Part shown: piece after piece, positions 25,638-33,456 of the stretch
Position numbering within the stretch: position 1 is the first letter of the stretch
Layout of the letters: each line of letters begins with the position of its first letter
The notes under the pieces: generated by a model
Told to the model about the DNA's origin: nothing
What the model saw: only the letters and a program-made list of their open reading frames with translations
Databases searched by the model: none
Assembly: GCF_008014675.1 (NCBI RefSeq)
Contig: NZ_VOXD01000003.1
Location: 186,001 to 250,000, forward strand
Origin: Neolewinella aurantiaca
GTDB lineage: Bacteria > Bacteroidota > Bacteroidia > Chitinophagales > Saprospiraceae
Direction of reading: 5' to 3'
Length of the DNA stretch: 64,000 nucleotides
Translations under genes and position numbers: made by a program

Positions 25638-26768
25638 ATGTTTCAGAAAGCTATCCTCCATCTCGATATGGACGCGTTCTTCGCGTCCGTTGAGGTGATG
25701 AAAAACAGCCGTTTGGTCGGCTTACCAGTTATTGTTGGCGGCACGGGCGGGCGCGCTGTGGTCAGTTCGTGCAGCTACGAAGCACGGCACTTCGGTATTC
25801 ATGCGGGGATGCCGATGGCGATTGCGCTGCGGCGTTGTCCGGCGGCGAAGGTGGTACGCGGCGACTACGAAGACTACGAAAAGCACTCGGCCATCATCAC
25901 CGAGATCATTGCTGAAGAAGGCCCACTCTTCGAGAAGGCCTCCATCGACGAGTTTTACGTCGACATTTCGGGGATGGACAAATACATCGGCTGCGTGCAG
26001 TGGAGCAAGGAACTGCGGGAACGAATAGGGAAAGAGACGGGGCTGCCACTTTCTGCGGGCTTAGCTGTCAATAAATTGGTCGCCAAGGTAAGGGCAGGGG
26101 AGGCGAAGCCCAACGGATCAGGCTGGGTTGCCGACGGGGCCGAACGGGCCTTTCTCGCTCCGTTGCCCGTCCGTAAAATCCCGTCGGTCGGGCGGGAGAC
26201 GGCGCGTAAACTCAGCCTGTTGGGTATCCGCAAAACGGGGACCCTGAGCCAGGTGCCCATCAACCTGCTGGAGCGTGAGTTCGGTAAGCCCGGCCGGGAA
26301 CTCCACCGCCGCGCCAACGGCATCGATAACCGGCCGATCGTTCCTTACACCGATCGTAAATCACTTTCTTCTGAACACACTTTCCAGACCGACACCCTTG
26401 ACGTGGAAGCCCTGAAGCGCTGCCTCCGTGACCTTACGATGCGCCTTGGTTTCGACCTCCGCCAGGCGGGGAAACTCACCGCCCGGGTAACGGTGAAGAT
26501 CCGCTATACCGATTTTAATACCTATACCCGTAGCAAAAGGATCAGGTACACCGCTCACGATCAGCAGTTGCTGCCTGTCGTCGAGCGTTTGTTCGATGAT
26601 CTGTTTACGCGCCGGCAGTGTATCCGTCTGGTTGGTGTCCGTTTTGATCAACTCGCCGCGGGCCACACACAATTGGACTTGTTCAACGATACCGAGGAAG
26701 ACAGTGCGCTGCTGGCGGCGATGGACAAGATTCGGAAGCGGTTCGGGAAAGATGTATTGGGGAGTTAG
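25638..26768 (+). CDS. dinB: DNA polymerase IV (Y-family, translesion)
   Basis: 376 residues, the normal size. LDMDAFFASVE (residues 8-18) and SIDEFYVDIS (about 101-110) carry the catalytic acidic residues of Y-family polymerases, with SCSYEARHFGIHAGMPM in between and the thumb helix-hairpin-helix IPSVGRETARKLSLLGI near 178-194. The little-finger domain ends with RLVGVRFDQL. The C-terminus ...QLDLFNDTEED resembles a beta-clamp-binding QxxLF peptide (QLDLF). It copies past damaged bases in the cytoplasm. The gene stands alone; a long inverted repeat separates it from the convergent kinase gene. Confidence 0.95.
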   Translation: MFQKAILHLDMDAFFASVEVMKNSRLVGLPVIVGGTGGRAVVSSCSYEARHFGIHAGMPMAIALRRCPAAKVVRGDYEDYEKHSAIITEIIAEEGPLFEKASIDEFYVDISGMDKYIGCVQWSKELRERIGKETGLPLSAGLAVNKLVAKVRAGEAKPNGSGWVADGAERAFLAPLPVRKIPSVGRETARKLSLLGIRKTGTLSQVPINLLEREFGKPGRELHRRANGIDNRPIVPYTDRKSLSSEHTFQTDTLDVEALKRCLRDLTMRLGFDLRQAGKLTARVTVKIRYTDFNTYTRSKRIRYTAHDQQLLPVVERLFDDLFTRRQCIRLVGVRFDQLAAGHTQLDLFNDTEEDSALLAAMDKIRKRFGKDVLGS

Positions 26769-26939
26769 CTTGTTGGACCGTTGGATTGTTAGAACGTTGA
26801 TTTTTTTGGGGCTGCCGCGCGTACCGTTTGCTCTCTCCAGGCGAACGAGTGAAGCGAAGTGAGTGGTACCCGCGGCAGCCCAACGAACTAAAGAACCAAC
26901 GATCCAATAGACTAACGAACCAGGGATCTAACAAGCTGT
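26766..26939. repeat. Long imperfect inverted repeat between convergent genes
   Basis: GGGCTGCCGCG (26809-26819) pairs with 26871-26881, an inner GTACC/GGTAC pair adds to it, and outer arms beginning AGCTTGTT (26767) and ending AACAAGCT (26929 onward) extend the symmetry through GTTGGATxGTT-like words. The stop codon of the kinase gene lies in the right arm. Likely a bidirectional terminator. Confidence 0.6.
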
Positions 26940-27928
26940 AACTGATTCCTTCCCCGTATCAGGTTGTGTTCGGGATAGGCGATTTTATAGTACCGGTCTC
27001 CGGTCAGGTAGTCGGTCAGGAAGCGGGCGGCCATGAGGTAGGCGAGCAGTTCACCGGAACGGGGAAGAAGTTCGAGTTCTTCGGGGGTAAGGAAATCACG
27101 GGTTAGGGAGAGGTAGCCTTCGGTGATGGCCTCCGCTTTTTCTTTGTCGATGCCTATAATTTGCAGGTCAGCTTCGTCTTCGTTGGCGGTGGCGGCACCG
27201 GTCCGGATGGCGTCGCCGAAGTCGAAATGGACGACACCGCGCATGACGGTGTCGAGGTCTACGACACAACGACCGTTGCCTGCGGCATCGAACATAACGT
27301 TGTTGAACTTGGTGTCGTTATGAGTGACGCGGGTGCGGAGTTTTCCGGCAGCCCATACGCGCTGGATGATGGTCATCCGGTCGGCCAACGCGTAAACGTA
27401 GTCTATTGCTTTGCGACATTCCCTGACCCGGTTTTCGGAGTCGTTTTTCACAGCGATTTCGAAGGCTTCGAGGCGGGAGATGATGTTGTGGAAGTTGGGG
27501 ATGACATCGGTGATCTGCCCGACGGGGAAGTCGTCGAGGAAGCGGAAGAAGTGGCCGTAGGATCGGGCTCCGGCGTAGGCTTGCTCCGGGGTTTCCAGCA
27601 GATCGTGGGAGTGCAGGCCGGTCAGGAATCTGTAGACACGCCAGTAGTTGCCCGCTTCATCTTTGGTGAAGAGCTCTCCGGTTGTTGTGGGGATGATCCG
27701 GAGGGTTTGTTGCTCAGCTGCTTCGCCCGCTGAGCGGGCGATCTTTTGCCGGATGTGCCCGGTAACCAGGTTGATGTTGTTCATCAGACCGGTCACATCG
27801 GGGAACACTTCGTGATTGATGCGCTGCAGGAGGTAGTCGTCGCCGACCCGGTAGGAGTCGTTGATGTGGCCGGAGCCGAGCGGGGCGACAGCCCCGGAGA
27901 GGTTGAAGTGGGAGAGGATGTTTTGCAC
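26912..27928 (-). CDS. Sugar kinase of the APH/NahK type
   Basis: 338 residues. A glycine-rich start (PLGSGHINDSYRV) gives way to the phosphotransferase catalytic loop THNDTKFNNVMFD (about 200-212, Asp catalytic and Asn for Mg) and the DFG-equivalent VVDLDTVMRG (about 219-228). This is the pattern of NahK-like N-acetylhexosamine 1-kinases in the aminoglycoside phosphotransferase clan. Such kinases phosphorylate GlcNAc/GalNAc-type sugars freed from glycans; NahK-like genes are known to sit beside mucin-desulfating sulfatases in Bacteroidota, and here a sulfatase is divergent. Resistance to aminoglycosides is unlikely. The last codons run into an inverted repeat. Confidence 0.78.
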   Translation of the reverse strand: MQNILSHFNLSGAVAPLGSGHINDSYRVGDDYLLQRINHEVFPDVTGLMNNINLVTGHIRQKIARSAGEAAEQQTLRIIPTTTGELFTKDEAGNYWRVYRFLTGLHSHDLLETPEQAYAGARSYGHFFRFLDDFPVGQITDVIPNFHNIISRLEAFEIAVKNDSENRVRECRKAIDYVYALADRMTIIQRVWAAGKLRTRVTHNDTKFNNVMFDAAGNGRCVVDLDTVMRGVVHFDFGDAIRTGAATANEDEADLQIIGIDKEKAEAITEGYLSLTRDFLTPEELELLPRSGELLAYLMAARFLTDYLTGDRYYKIAYPEHNLIRGRNQLQLVRSLVR

Positions 27929-28160
27929 GGGGTAAATGTAGTGGATTCTTTGGCGGGTGGGGTGAAGTTTTGCTTTTGGAGACCGGAGGCGCGAAGACTT
28001 GCGGTAACTCCGCCTGCGGCTGCGTTCTCACAAGCGCTTCGAGATCCTCAGGTTATGCGCTGAAAGCGCGAAGGAGGGATGCGGATAGCTGAAGTTATGG
28101 CTGGCACCTGCGTGCCCAGAAATTGATGGCAGTTTGGGTAAACGACCTATATTCAGCCTT

Positions 28161-29735
28161 ATGAAAATATACCGCCTGGCTTTTGCCATTCTATTCCTCG
28201 CTTTTTTAGGCTGTTCAAACGACAAAGAACATGCTGCATCAGCACCCAACGTCCTCTTCATCCTTGCCGACGATCTGGGCTACCACGACCTCGGCGTCAC
28301 CGGCAGTACCTTTTACGAGACGCCGCACCTTGATGCATTGGCCCGCAGCGGCCTTCAGTTCACCCGCGCTTACACCTGCTCCCGCGTTTGCTCGCCGGCA
28401 CGGGCGAGCATCATGACGGGGCAGTTCACCGCCCGCCACGGGATCACCGACTGGATCGGCGCGAAAACGGGGACGGGCTGGCGCAAGTCCGGCCACTACG
28501 ACAAACTACTCCCCGCCGAATACATCCATGCGCTCGACACGGCCGATGTAACGATGGCCGAGGCTTTTCGGGACGCTGGCTACAACACCTTCTTCGCCGG
28601 TAAATGGCACCTGGGGGGCGAGGGTTCCGGTCCGCTGGAGCATGGTTTTGAGGTAAATGTAGGAGGCAACCACAAGGGCAGCCCTGCGGGCGGCTACTTC
28701 GATCCGTACACCAACCCCGACCTCCCCAACCGCCAGCCCGGCGAGCAACTCAGCCAGCGCCTCGCGCGGGAGACGGCCGACTGGATCGGGAAGCAGGAGG
28801 GCGAAGAACCCTTCTTCGCGATGCTGTCTTTTTACGCCGTACACGGGCCGCTGCAAACGAGCGAGGCCCAGTGGGCTCGCTTTCGGGCAAAAGCCGTGGA
28901 GGGCAAACCAGCCGCCAACGGCTTTACGATGGAGCGTCGCCTGCCCGTCCGGACGGAACAGGACCACCCTGTTTACGCCGGTTTGCTGAACGATATGGAC
29001 ACGGCCATCGGCATCGTGCTGGACAAACTCGAGGCCGCGGGGCTGCTGGACAATACCATCGTCGTCTTTACCTCCGACCACGGTGGTGTGGCCTCGGGCG
29101 ATGCATACGCTACCTCGAACCTGCCGCTGCGCGGCGGCAAGGGCTACCAGTGGGAAGGCGGCCTGCGGGTGCCGCTGTTGCTACGCTACCCGAAGATGGA
29201 AATGACGGGCAATAAGCTGGAGCAGGCGATTACGGGCGCGGATATTTTCCCGACGCTGCTTAGCCTTGCGGGCTTGCCTCAGCAACCGGAAGCACACGTT
29301 GACGGAGCGCCCTTTAACCCCTCTGCCGGGAAGGAACTGCAGGAGACACGCAAACTTTACTGGCACTATCCGCACTACGGCAACCAGGGAGGTGATCCGT
29401 CTTCGGTTATGATGGACGGAGATTACAAACTCATTCATTACTGGGAAAACGACGAAGATGAGCTTTACGATCTGGCAAAAGACCCCGCCGAACAAACAGA
29501 CATCAGCGGCGACCAGCCCGAAATAACTAAAGTTATGCGGGACGAACTGCTGGCATGGTTGGAAGGTGCCGGCGCCCGTTATCCCGACCCCGATCCAGAT
29601 TTCAGCGAGGAGCAATTCGAAGCCGTTGCGGCTTTCCGGCGGGATACTTTGCTGCGCCGGATGGAAGACCGTAGGGCGCAGATGTTCGAAGAAAACTGGC
29701 GTCCAAATGCAGACTGGTGGGGGAGTGAGCAGTAG
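28161..29735 (+). CDS. Sulfatase, lipoprotein (Cys-type formylglycine)
   Basis: 524 residues from the ATG at 28161; nine extra codons upstream have no signal sequence. Lipoprotein signal IYRLAFAILFLAFLGC. NVLFILADDLGYHDLG gives the calcium-binding Asp pair, and VCSPARASIMTG (about 83-94) is the C-x-P-x-R motif whose Cys is converted to formylglycine, the catalytic residue. GKWHLGG and FTSDHGG supply further active-site residues. It removes sulfate esters, most likely from sulfated glycans on the cell surface or in the periplasm. A formylglycine-generating (or anaerobic) maturase is needed but not in this window. Divergent from a NahK-like kinase, which suggests joint use of sulfated amino sugars. 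Substrate subfamily cannot be fixed by eye. Confidence 0.92.
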   Translation: MKIYRLAFAILFLAFLGCSNDKEHAASAPNVLFILADDLGYHDLGVTGSTFYETPHLDALARSGLQFTRAYTCSRVCSPARASIMTGQFTARHGITDWIGAKTGTGWRKSGHYDKLLPAEYIHALDTADVTMAEAFRDAGYNTFFAGKWHLGGEGSGPLEHGFEVNVGGNHKGSPAGGYFDPYTNPDLPNRQPGEQLSQRLARETADWIGKQEGEEPFFAMLSFYAVHGPLQTSEAQWARFRAKAVEGKPAANGFTMERRLPVRTEQDHPVYAGLLNDMDTAIGIVLDKLEAAGLLDNTIVVFTSDHGGVASGDAYATSNLPLRGGKGYQWEGGLRVPLLLRYPKMEMTGNKLEQAITGADIFPTLLSLAGLPQQPEAHVDGAPFNPSAGKELQETRKLYWHYPHYGNQGGDPSSVMMDGDYKLIHYWENDEDELYDLAKDPAEQTDISGDQPEITKVMRDELLAWLEGAGARYPDPDPDFSEEQFEAVAAFRRDTLLRRMEDRRAQMFEENWRPNADWWGSEQ

Positions 29736-29763
29736 CCGATCGGTAGCAAATAACAGAACAATA

Positions 29764-29781
29764 AGGCGCGGGCGCAGGTGC
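29764..29781 (-). repeat. Dispersed 18-bp element, copy h
   Basis: 16 of 18 bases match, reverse. Inverted pair with copy i, 171 bases apart. Confidence 0.75.
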
Positions 29782-29952
29782 AGGGGAGGTTGTTGGAATT
29801 TGTCTCATCCGGCACCGGGGCTGAGGTTTTAGCTAAGATACGGAGTATCCGTAGAGGTGCGTAAGAGGCCCTTGTGCTGCGCGTAAACGTCAGGTAACCA
29901 GGCTCTTTTGATTGCTGATCCCTTAGGCGATTTTTTCCGGAAAACCGTCTCT

Positions 29953-29970
29953 GCACCTGCGGCCCCGCCC
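29953..29970 (+). repeat. Dispersed 18-bp element, copy i
   Basis: 17 of 18 bases match, forward. Partner of copy h. Confidence 0.8.
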
Positions 29971-30067
29971 AAATAATGTCTGTTGTACGTCTTAACTTAA
30001 TTGAACGGTCACGTCGGTTCTGAAGAGAGCTTATATTAGAAAGTATAACGAAAACCTCCTTTACACC

Positions 30068-31855
30068 ATGACCCTTATCAACCTACGGAGCCTGCTCCCA
30101 CTTTGTACATTTCTCCTTTTTTCTTGCTCGTTACAGGGGCAACAACGCGCTACGGACTGCATAAACCCCACTGCTACCGCAGAGCTTGATGTCAACGGCG
30201 TTCATGCGCTCATCACCAACGGCGGCGACCTTTGGTTTGATGGCCAGAATGGCCGCTACGAAGTTACCGCGGCCGAAGACTCCCCGGGTGAAAACCCCGT
30301 AGTGGCCATTTTTGCCGGTGGCCTGTGGCTTGGCGCTAAGGACCCGGGAGGAGGCCTCAAGGTAGCCGCACAGCAGTACGGCCGGGGCTTTAGTGATGAA
30401 GGCTTTTTCGACTACTTCCCCGGTCCGCTAACCGAAGATGGCGCACCCGCCGAGGGCGATTGCTCCGACTGGGACCGCCTCTTCAAAATAAACCGAACCA
30501 GCGTCGATGTCTTTTTGGCCGTCTACGAAGAAGCCCTGGCTGAGGGTAATTTGCCGATTCCGGCGAACCGCATCCCTTTGGAAGTGCTGGGCTGGCCAGC
30601 TACAGGGAACCCGGAGTTCGAAAGCGTATACGGTTTTGCGCTGCCAGATACTCCGCAGGGACTGGCTCCGTTTTTCGATGTGGACCTCGACGGCATGTAC
30701 AATCCCCGCTTAGGAGATTATCCGCTCTTCTGCGGAGACCAGGCCATCTGGGCGGTTTTCAATGACGCCGGAGCTCCCCACGCCAATAGCAATACCCCGA
30801 CCCAGTTGCAAGCGGAAATACACCTGTTGGCTTATGCCTTTGCCTCCGAAGATAGTGTGCTTCACCGCACCACATTCTACGAGTATACAATCATCAACCG
30901 CGGGCAGGAAGACGCACTGGAACTGTACGCCGGGCACTGGATCGACTCGGATCTCGGGTGCTTTACCAATGATCTCATGGGCAGTTCTCCGGAGCACGAA
31001 TTGTTCTATATCTACAACCAGGACGGCACCGACCCGGAGACCTGTGAGGGCTTTGTAGAGGGCTACGGGAATACCGCGCCCGTCAACATTTTTCAGGTTG
31101 TTAGCTCTGATGTTGGTGGTGGAAATCCAGCAGTGGAAGATCCCTTAATGAGTTCGTTGATGAATGTCTACAACGCAGCGGTAGGTAGTCCCCTTCCGGC
31201 AACTACTTCCCCGGCTACCTCTGATGAATACTACAACTACCTGACGGGCCGCTGGCGGGACGGACATCCCGTTACCCGTTCGAGCCTGGGATATGATACT
31301 GTTGGAGATACAACCTTATTTGTCTTTGACGGAGGGGAGATAGAGGACGGCCTCTGGCGGCAGTGCAACGTCCCCGCTGAAATTGCCGACGTCCGCCAGG
31401 TCTACAGTACCGGGCCCTACAACTTGCAACCGGGAGCAGTCACCAGTTTTACCCTTGCCGTCACCACGATCTTTGGGGTAGACTACCCGGACGGAAGTTG
31501 TCCGGATACCGTAGCGATATTCGCCGCCGCCCAGGGCATAAAAGACTTCTACGACGACAGCTGTACCAGCTCTGTTCTCTCGGATACCAATGCGCCGCAA
31601 AGTCCGCAGGCCATTGGCCTGGAAGTGTTCCCTAACCCAACTGCGGGAGAACTCTCCTTCCGCTTACCCGGAACCACTCAAATCAGCGAAATAGAGTTGT
31701 TGGACGCAACGGGCAGGGTAGTGGCTAAATTCACAGGAACCGGCCATCAGCAAAGCGTTGACCTGCGGCAAGCCAGGCTGGCGCCAGGCTTGTACTTATA
31801 CCGTGTCGGTTTGGAGGGCGGTAAAACCGCAGCGGGGCGCGTGGTGGTGCTTTAG
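30068..31855 (+). CDS. T9SS-exported protein with type A sorting domain
   Basis: 595 residues. Signal peptide LLPLCTFLLFSCSLQGQ. The body (about 30-500) has no catalytic motif I recognise; it contains the phrases GGLWLGAKDPGG, FFDVDLDGMYNPRLGDYPLFCGDQAIWAVFND and HRTTFYEYTIINRG, seen in large Bacteroidota secreted proteins of unknown function. The C-terminal LEVFPNPTAGELSFRLPG...LDATGRVV...LAPGLYLYRV is a textbook type A T9SS sorting domain, which is cleaved and replaced by an A-LPS or other anchor. It therefore reaches the cell surface or medium. It ends 10 bp from a convergent Uma2 gene. Confidence 0.82.
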   Translation: MTLINLRSLLPLCTFLLFSCSLQGQQRATDCINPTATAELDVNGVHALITNGGDLWFDGQNGRYEVTAAEDSPGENPVVAIFAGGLWLGAKDPGGGLKVAAQQYGRGFSDEGFFDYFPGPLTEDGAPAEGDCSDWDRLFKINRTSVDVFLAVYEEALAEGNLPIPANRIPLEVLGWPATGNPEFESVYGFALPDTPQGLAPFFDVDLDGMYNPRLGDYPLFCGDQAIWAVFNDAGAPHANSNTPTQLQAEIHLLAYAFASEDSVLHRTTFYEYTIINRGQEDALELYAGHWIDSDLGCFTNDLMGSSPEHELFYIYNQDGTDPETCEGFVEGYGNTAPVNIFQVVSSDVGGGNPAVEDPLMSSLMNVYNAAVGSPLPATTSPATSDEYYNYLTGRWRDGHPVTRSSLGYDTVGDTTLFVFDGGEIEDGLWRQCNVPAEIADVRQVYSTGPYNLQPGAVTSFTLAVTTIFGVDYPDGSCPDTVAIFAAAQGIKDFYDDSCTSSVLSDTNAPQSPQAIGLEVFPNPTAGELSFRLPGTTQISEIELLDATGRVVAKFTGTGHQQSVDLRQARLAPGLYLYRVGLEGGKTAAGRVVVL

Positions 31856-31865
31856 TGGTTGACCA

Positions 31866-32447
31866 TTAGTCCTTTACCGGGAATACGACATCGTCGTAGA
31901 TAATACTTAGCGGGAGCTGTAAACCGAGCGTTCGCACTTCGACCTCGTGCTCAGGTTCGTAGTAGGAGCCGATGCGCCAGTACTGATTGGTGTTCCGGTA
32001 GAAGGTGTCTACCCGCATCCGGCGGCTGTCGATGAGGATGTATTCTTTGAAGCTTTCAAGCTGGCGGTAGGCGGTAAACTTGTCTGTACGGTCGTAATCA
32101 GCCGTACTTTCGGAAAGCACTTCTATGATCAACTCCGGATTAGTGAGTTTTGCGATTCCACCCTCTTCGTAGGTTGGCTTATTACACGTAACGGTCAAGT
32201 CGGGGAAAAAGTAGCTGTTCAACGTTTCGATGAAAACAGCATTTTCGCTATTCTTAACTTTACAGGAGTTGCGCTTCGACCATAAATTTCCGAAGACATT
32301 ATCAATAATATCATTGTGCGCGATGCTGCCTCCTGACATCATCCGAATCTCTCCGTCAAGGTATTCCAACTTGTACACCGACTCTTTGAGCAGAGCAAAG
32401 TACTCCTCTCTCGAGTAGCGACGTTTTTCCAGTTGTAAAGCTTCCAT
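31866..32447 (-). CDS. Uma2 / DUF820 family putative restriction-endonuclease-fold protein
   Basis: 193 residues. The family core is intact: RRYSREEYFALL at the start, FFPDLTVTCN (Asp of the PD-(D/E)xK fold), then PELIIEVLSESTADYDRTDKFTAYRQLESFKEYILID, with Glu and the Lys-containing helix. The fold suggests DNA cleavage but no member's biological role is well defined; the genes are common in cyanobacteria and Saprospiria-type Bacteroidota, often in many copies. The gene is single here with no toxin-antitoxin partner visible. Start codon ATG at 32447. Confidence 0.85.
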   Translation of the reverse strand: MEALQLEKRRYSREEYFALLKESVYKLEYLDGEIRMMSGGSIAHNDIIDNVFGNLWSKRNSCKVKNSENAVFIETLNSYFFPDLTVTCNKPTYEEGGIAKLTNPELIIEVLSESTADYDRTDKFTAYRQLESFKEYILIDSRRMRVDTFYRNTNQYWRIGSYYEPEHEVEVRTLGLQLPLSIIYDDVVFPVKD

Positions 32448-32518
32448 ATTTCTGAAACGATTGGGACGCTGGTAAAGTTACGGATTAGGCTGAGAAGGAA
32501 AGTGAGGATATTTACCGG

Positions 32519-32905
32519 TTACCTTCTAACTCCCTTCATAACTTTCCCCGTAAGCTTATGCGAATTAAGGTAAAAATGACGAGGGAACATTGCTGAAAAC
32601 AGCAGGGTGTCTCCCGACCAACTCAAATCAAAATAAGTAGCATGAGAAGGAGGTCCTAACCTTATTTCATGCCGGTAGCGATTGGTTTCTCCGGAAAGGG
32701 TATATCCTTCTATGCCGGGTTGAGTAGCCATCACGTTGCCAGTAGGCCCAATATAAAGGGATGTAATTGGCGGGCTTCCCATCTCTGCGCCTCCTTCTAC
32801 AATCTCCCAATGACCGTTCAGCTCCGGCTGTGCGAACTGCCAGATCAGGTAAAAGCCGAAAATTGTAACAAACAAAGCAAGAAACAAGTTGAAGTGATGG
32901 CGCAT
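32519..32905 (-). CDS. Small membrane-anchored hypothetical protein
   Basis: 128 residues: one N-terminal membrane span (FNLFLALFVTIFGFYLIWQF) followed by a small beta-rich domain (GHWEIVEGG...TSLYIGPTGNVMATQ...YFDLSWSGDTLLFSAMF), which looks like a lipocalin-like or DUF-type exported domain facing the periplasm. I do not recognise the family. Its first 51 codons, its start region and the DNA upstream are copied again 353 bp away as an inactive fragment, so the coding reality of this copy is supported by it alone being full length. Confidence 0.6.
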   Translation of the reverse strand: MRHHFNLFLALFVTIFGFYLIWQFAQPELNGHWEIVEGGAEMGSPPITSLYIGPTGNVMATQPGIEGYTLSGETNRYRHEIRLGPPSHATYFDLSWSGDTLLFSAMFPRHFYLNSHKLTGKVMKGVRR

Positions 32906-33456
32906 ACCCTGAAGATGCTGGCAACAAGGAGCGTGGCGGGTAAAAGGGGGTAGAATTGTCAGGGTTCAAAGGACTTTCAGGATCGATACAACAAATTCTG
33001 TAAGCCTTCAAATCCAAACCTTCCTAACCCCTGCTATGCAAAGCAAATCGCACATCAAATATCACATATCGAGAATCGCATATCGGTCACCCTTCAACTC
33101 CATATATAAAGGGACGTAATTGGCGGGCTTCCCATCTCTGCGCCTCCTTCTACAATCTCCCAATGACCGTTTAGCTCCGGCTGTGCGAACTGCCAGATCA
33201 GGTAAAAGCCGAAAATTGCAGCAAACAAAGCAAGAAACAGGCTGAAGTAATGGCGCATACCCTGAAGATGCTGGCAACAAGGAGCGTGGCGGGCAAAAGG
33301 GGTTAGAATTGTCAGGGCTCAAAGGACTTTCAGGATCGATACAACAAATTCTGTAAGCCTTCAAATCCAAACCTTCCTAACCCCTGCTATGCAAAGCAAA
33401 TCGCATATCAAATATCACATATCGAGAATCGCATATCGATCACCCTTCAACTCCAT
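32751..33456. repeat. 353-bp direct tandem duplication
   Basis: Unit 1 (32751-33103) and unit 2 (33104-33456) are nearly identical at a constant 353-bp offset: atataaaggg at 32751/33104, the start codon CAT at 32903/33256, and cacccttcaa at 33088/33441. The unit spans the 5' third of the small membrane gene, the intergenic DNA and the last 17 bases of the prolyl oligopeptidase gene, including its stop codon. Confidence 0.92.
33104..33258 (-). pseudogene. Truncated copy of the small membrane protein gene
   Basis: Starts MRHYFSLFLALFAAIFGFYL and runs about 51 codons in the same frame as the full gene before the duplication boundary; the remaining C-terminal domain is missing. A few residues differ from the intact copy (MRHYFS versus MRHHFN; FAAIFG versus FVTIFG), so the copies have had time to diverge slightly. 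It would encode only the membrane span and the first strands. Confidence 0.75.

Larger units (their letters stand above)
29736..30067. other. 332-bp intergenic region with an inverted repeat pair
   Basis: Holds copies h and i of the dispersed element and little else. A TATATTAG sequence near 30032 could be a weak -7 box for the downstream gene. Confidence 0.45.

Noticed and set aside
28104-28117. GCACCTGCGTGCCC as another copy of the dispersed element
   Set aside because: Only the first nine bases follow the consensus; too weak to count.
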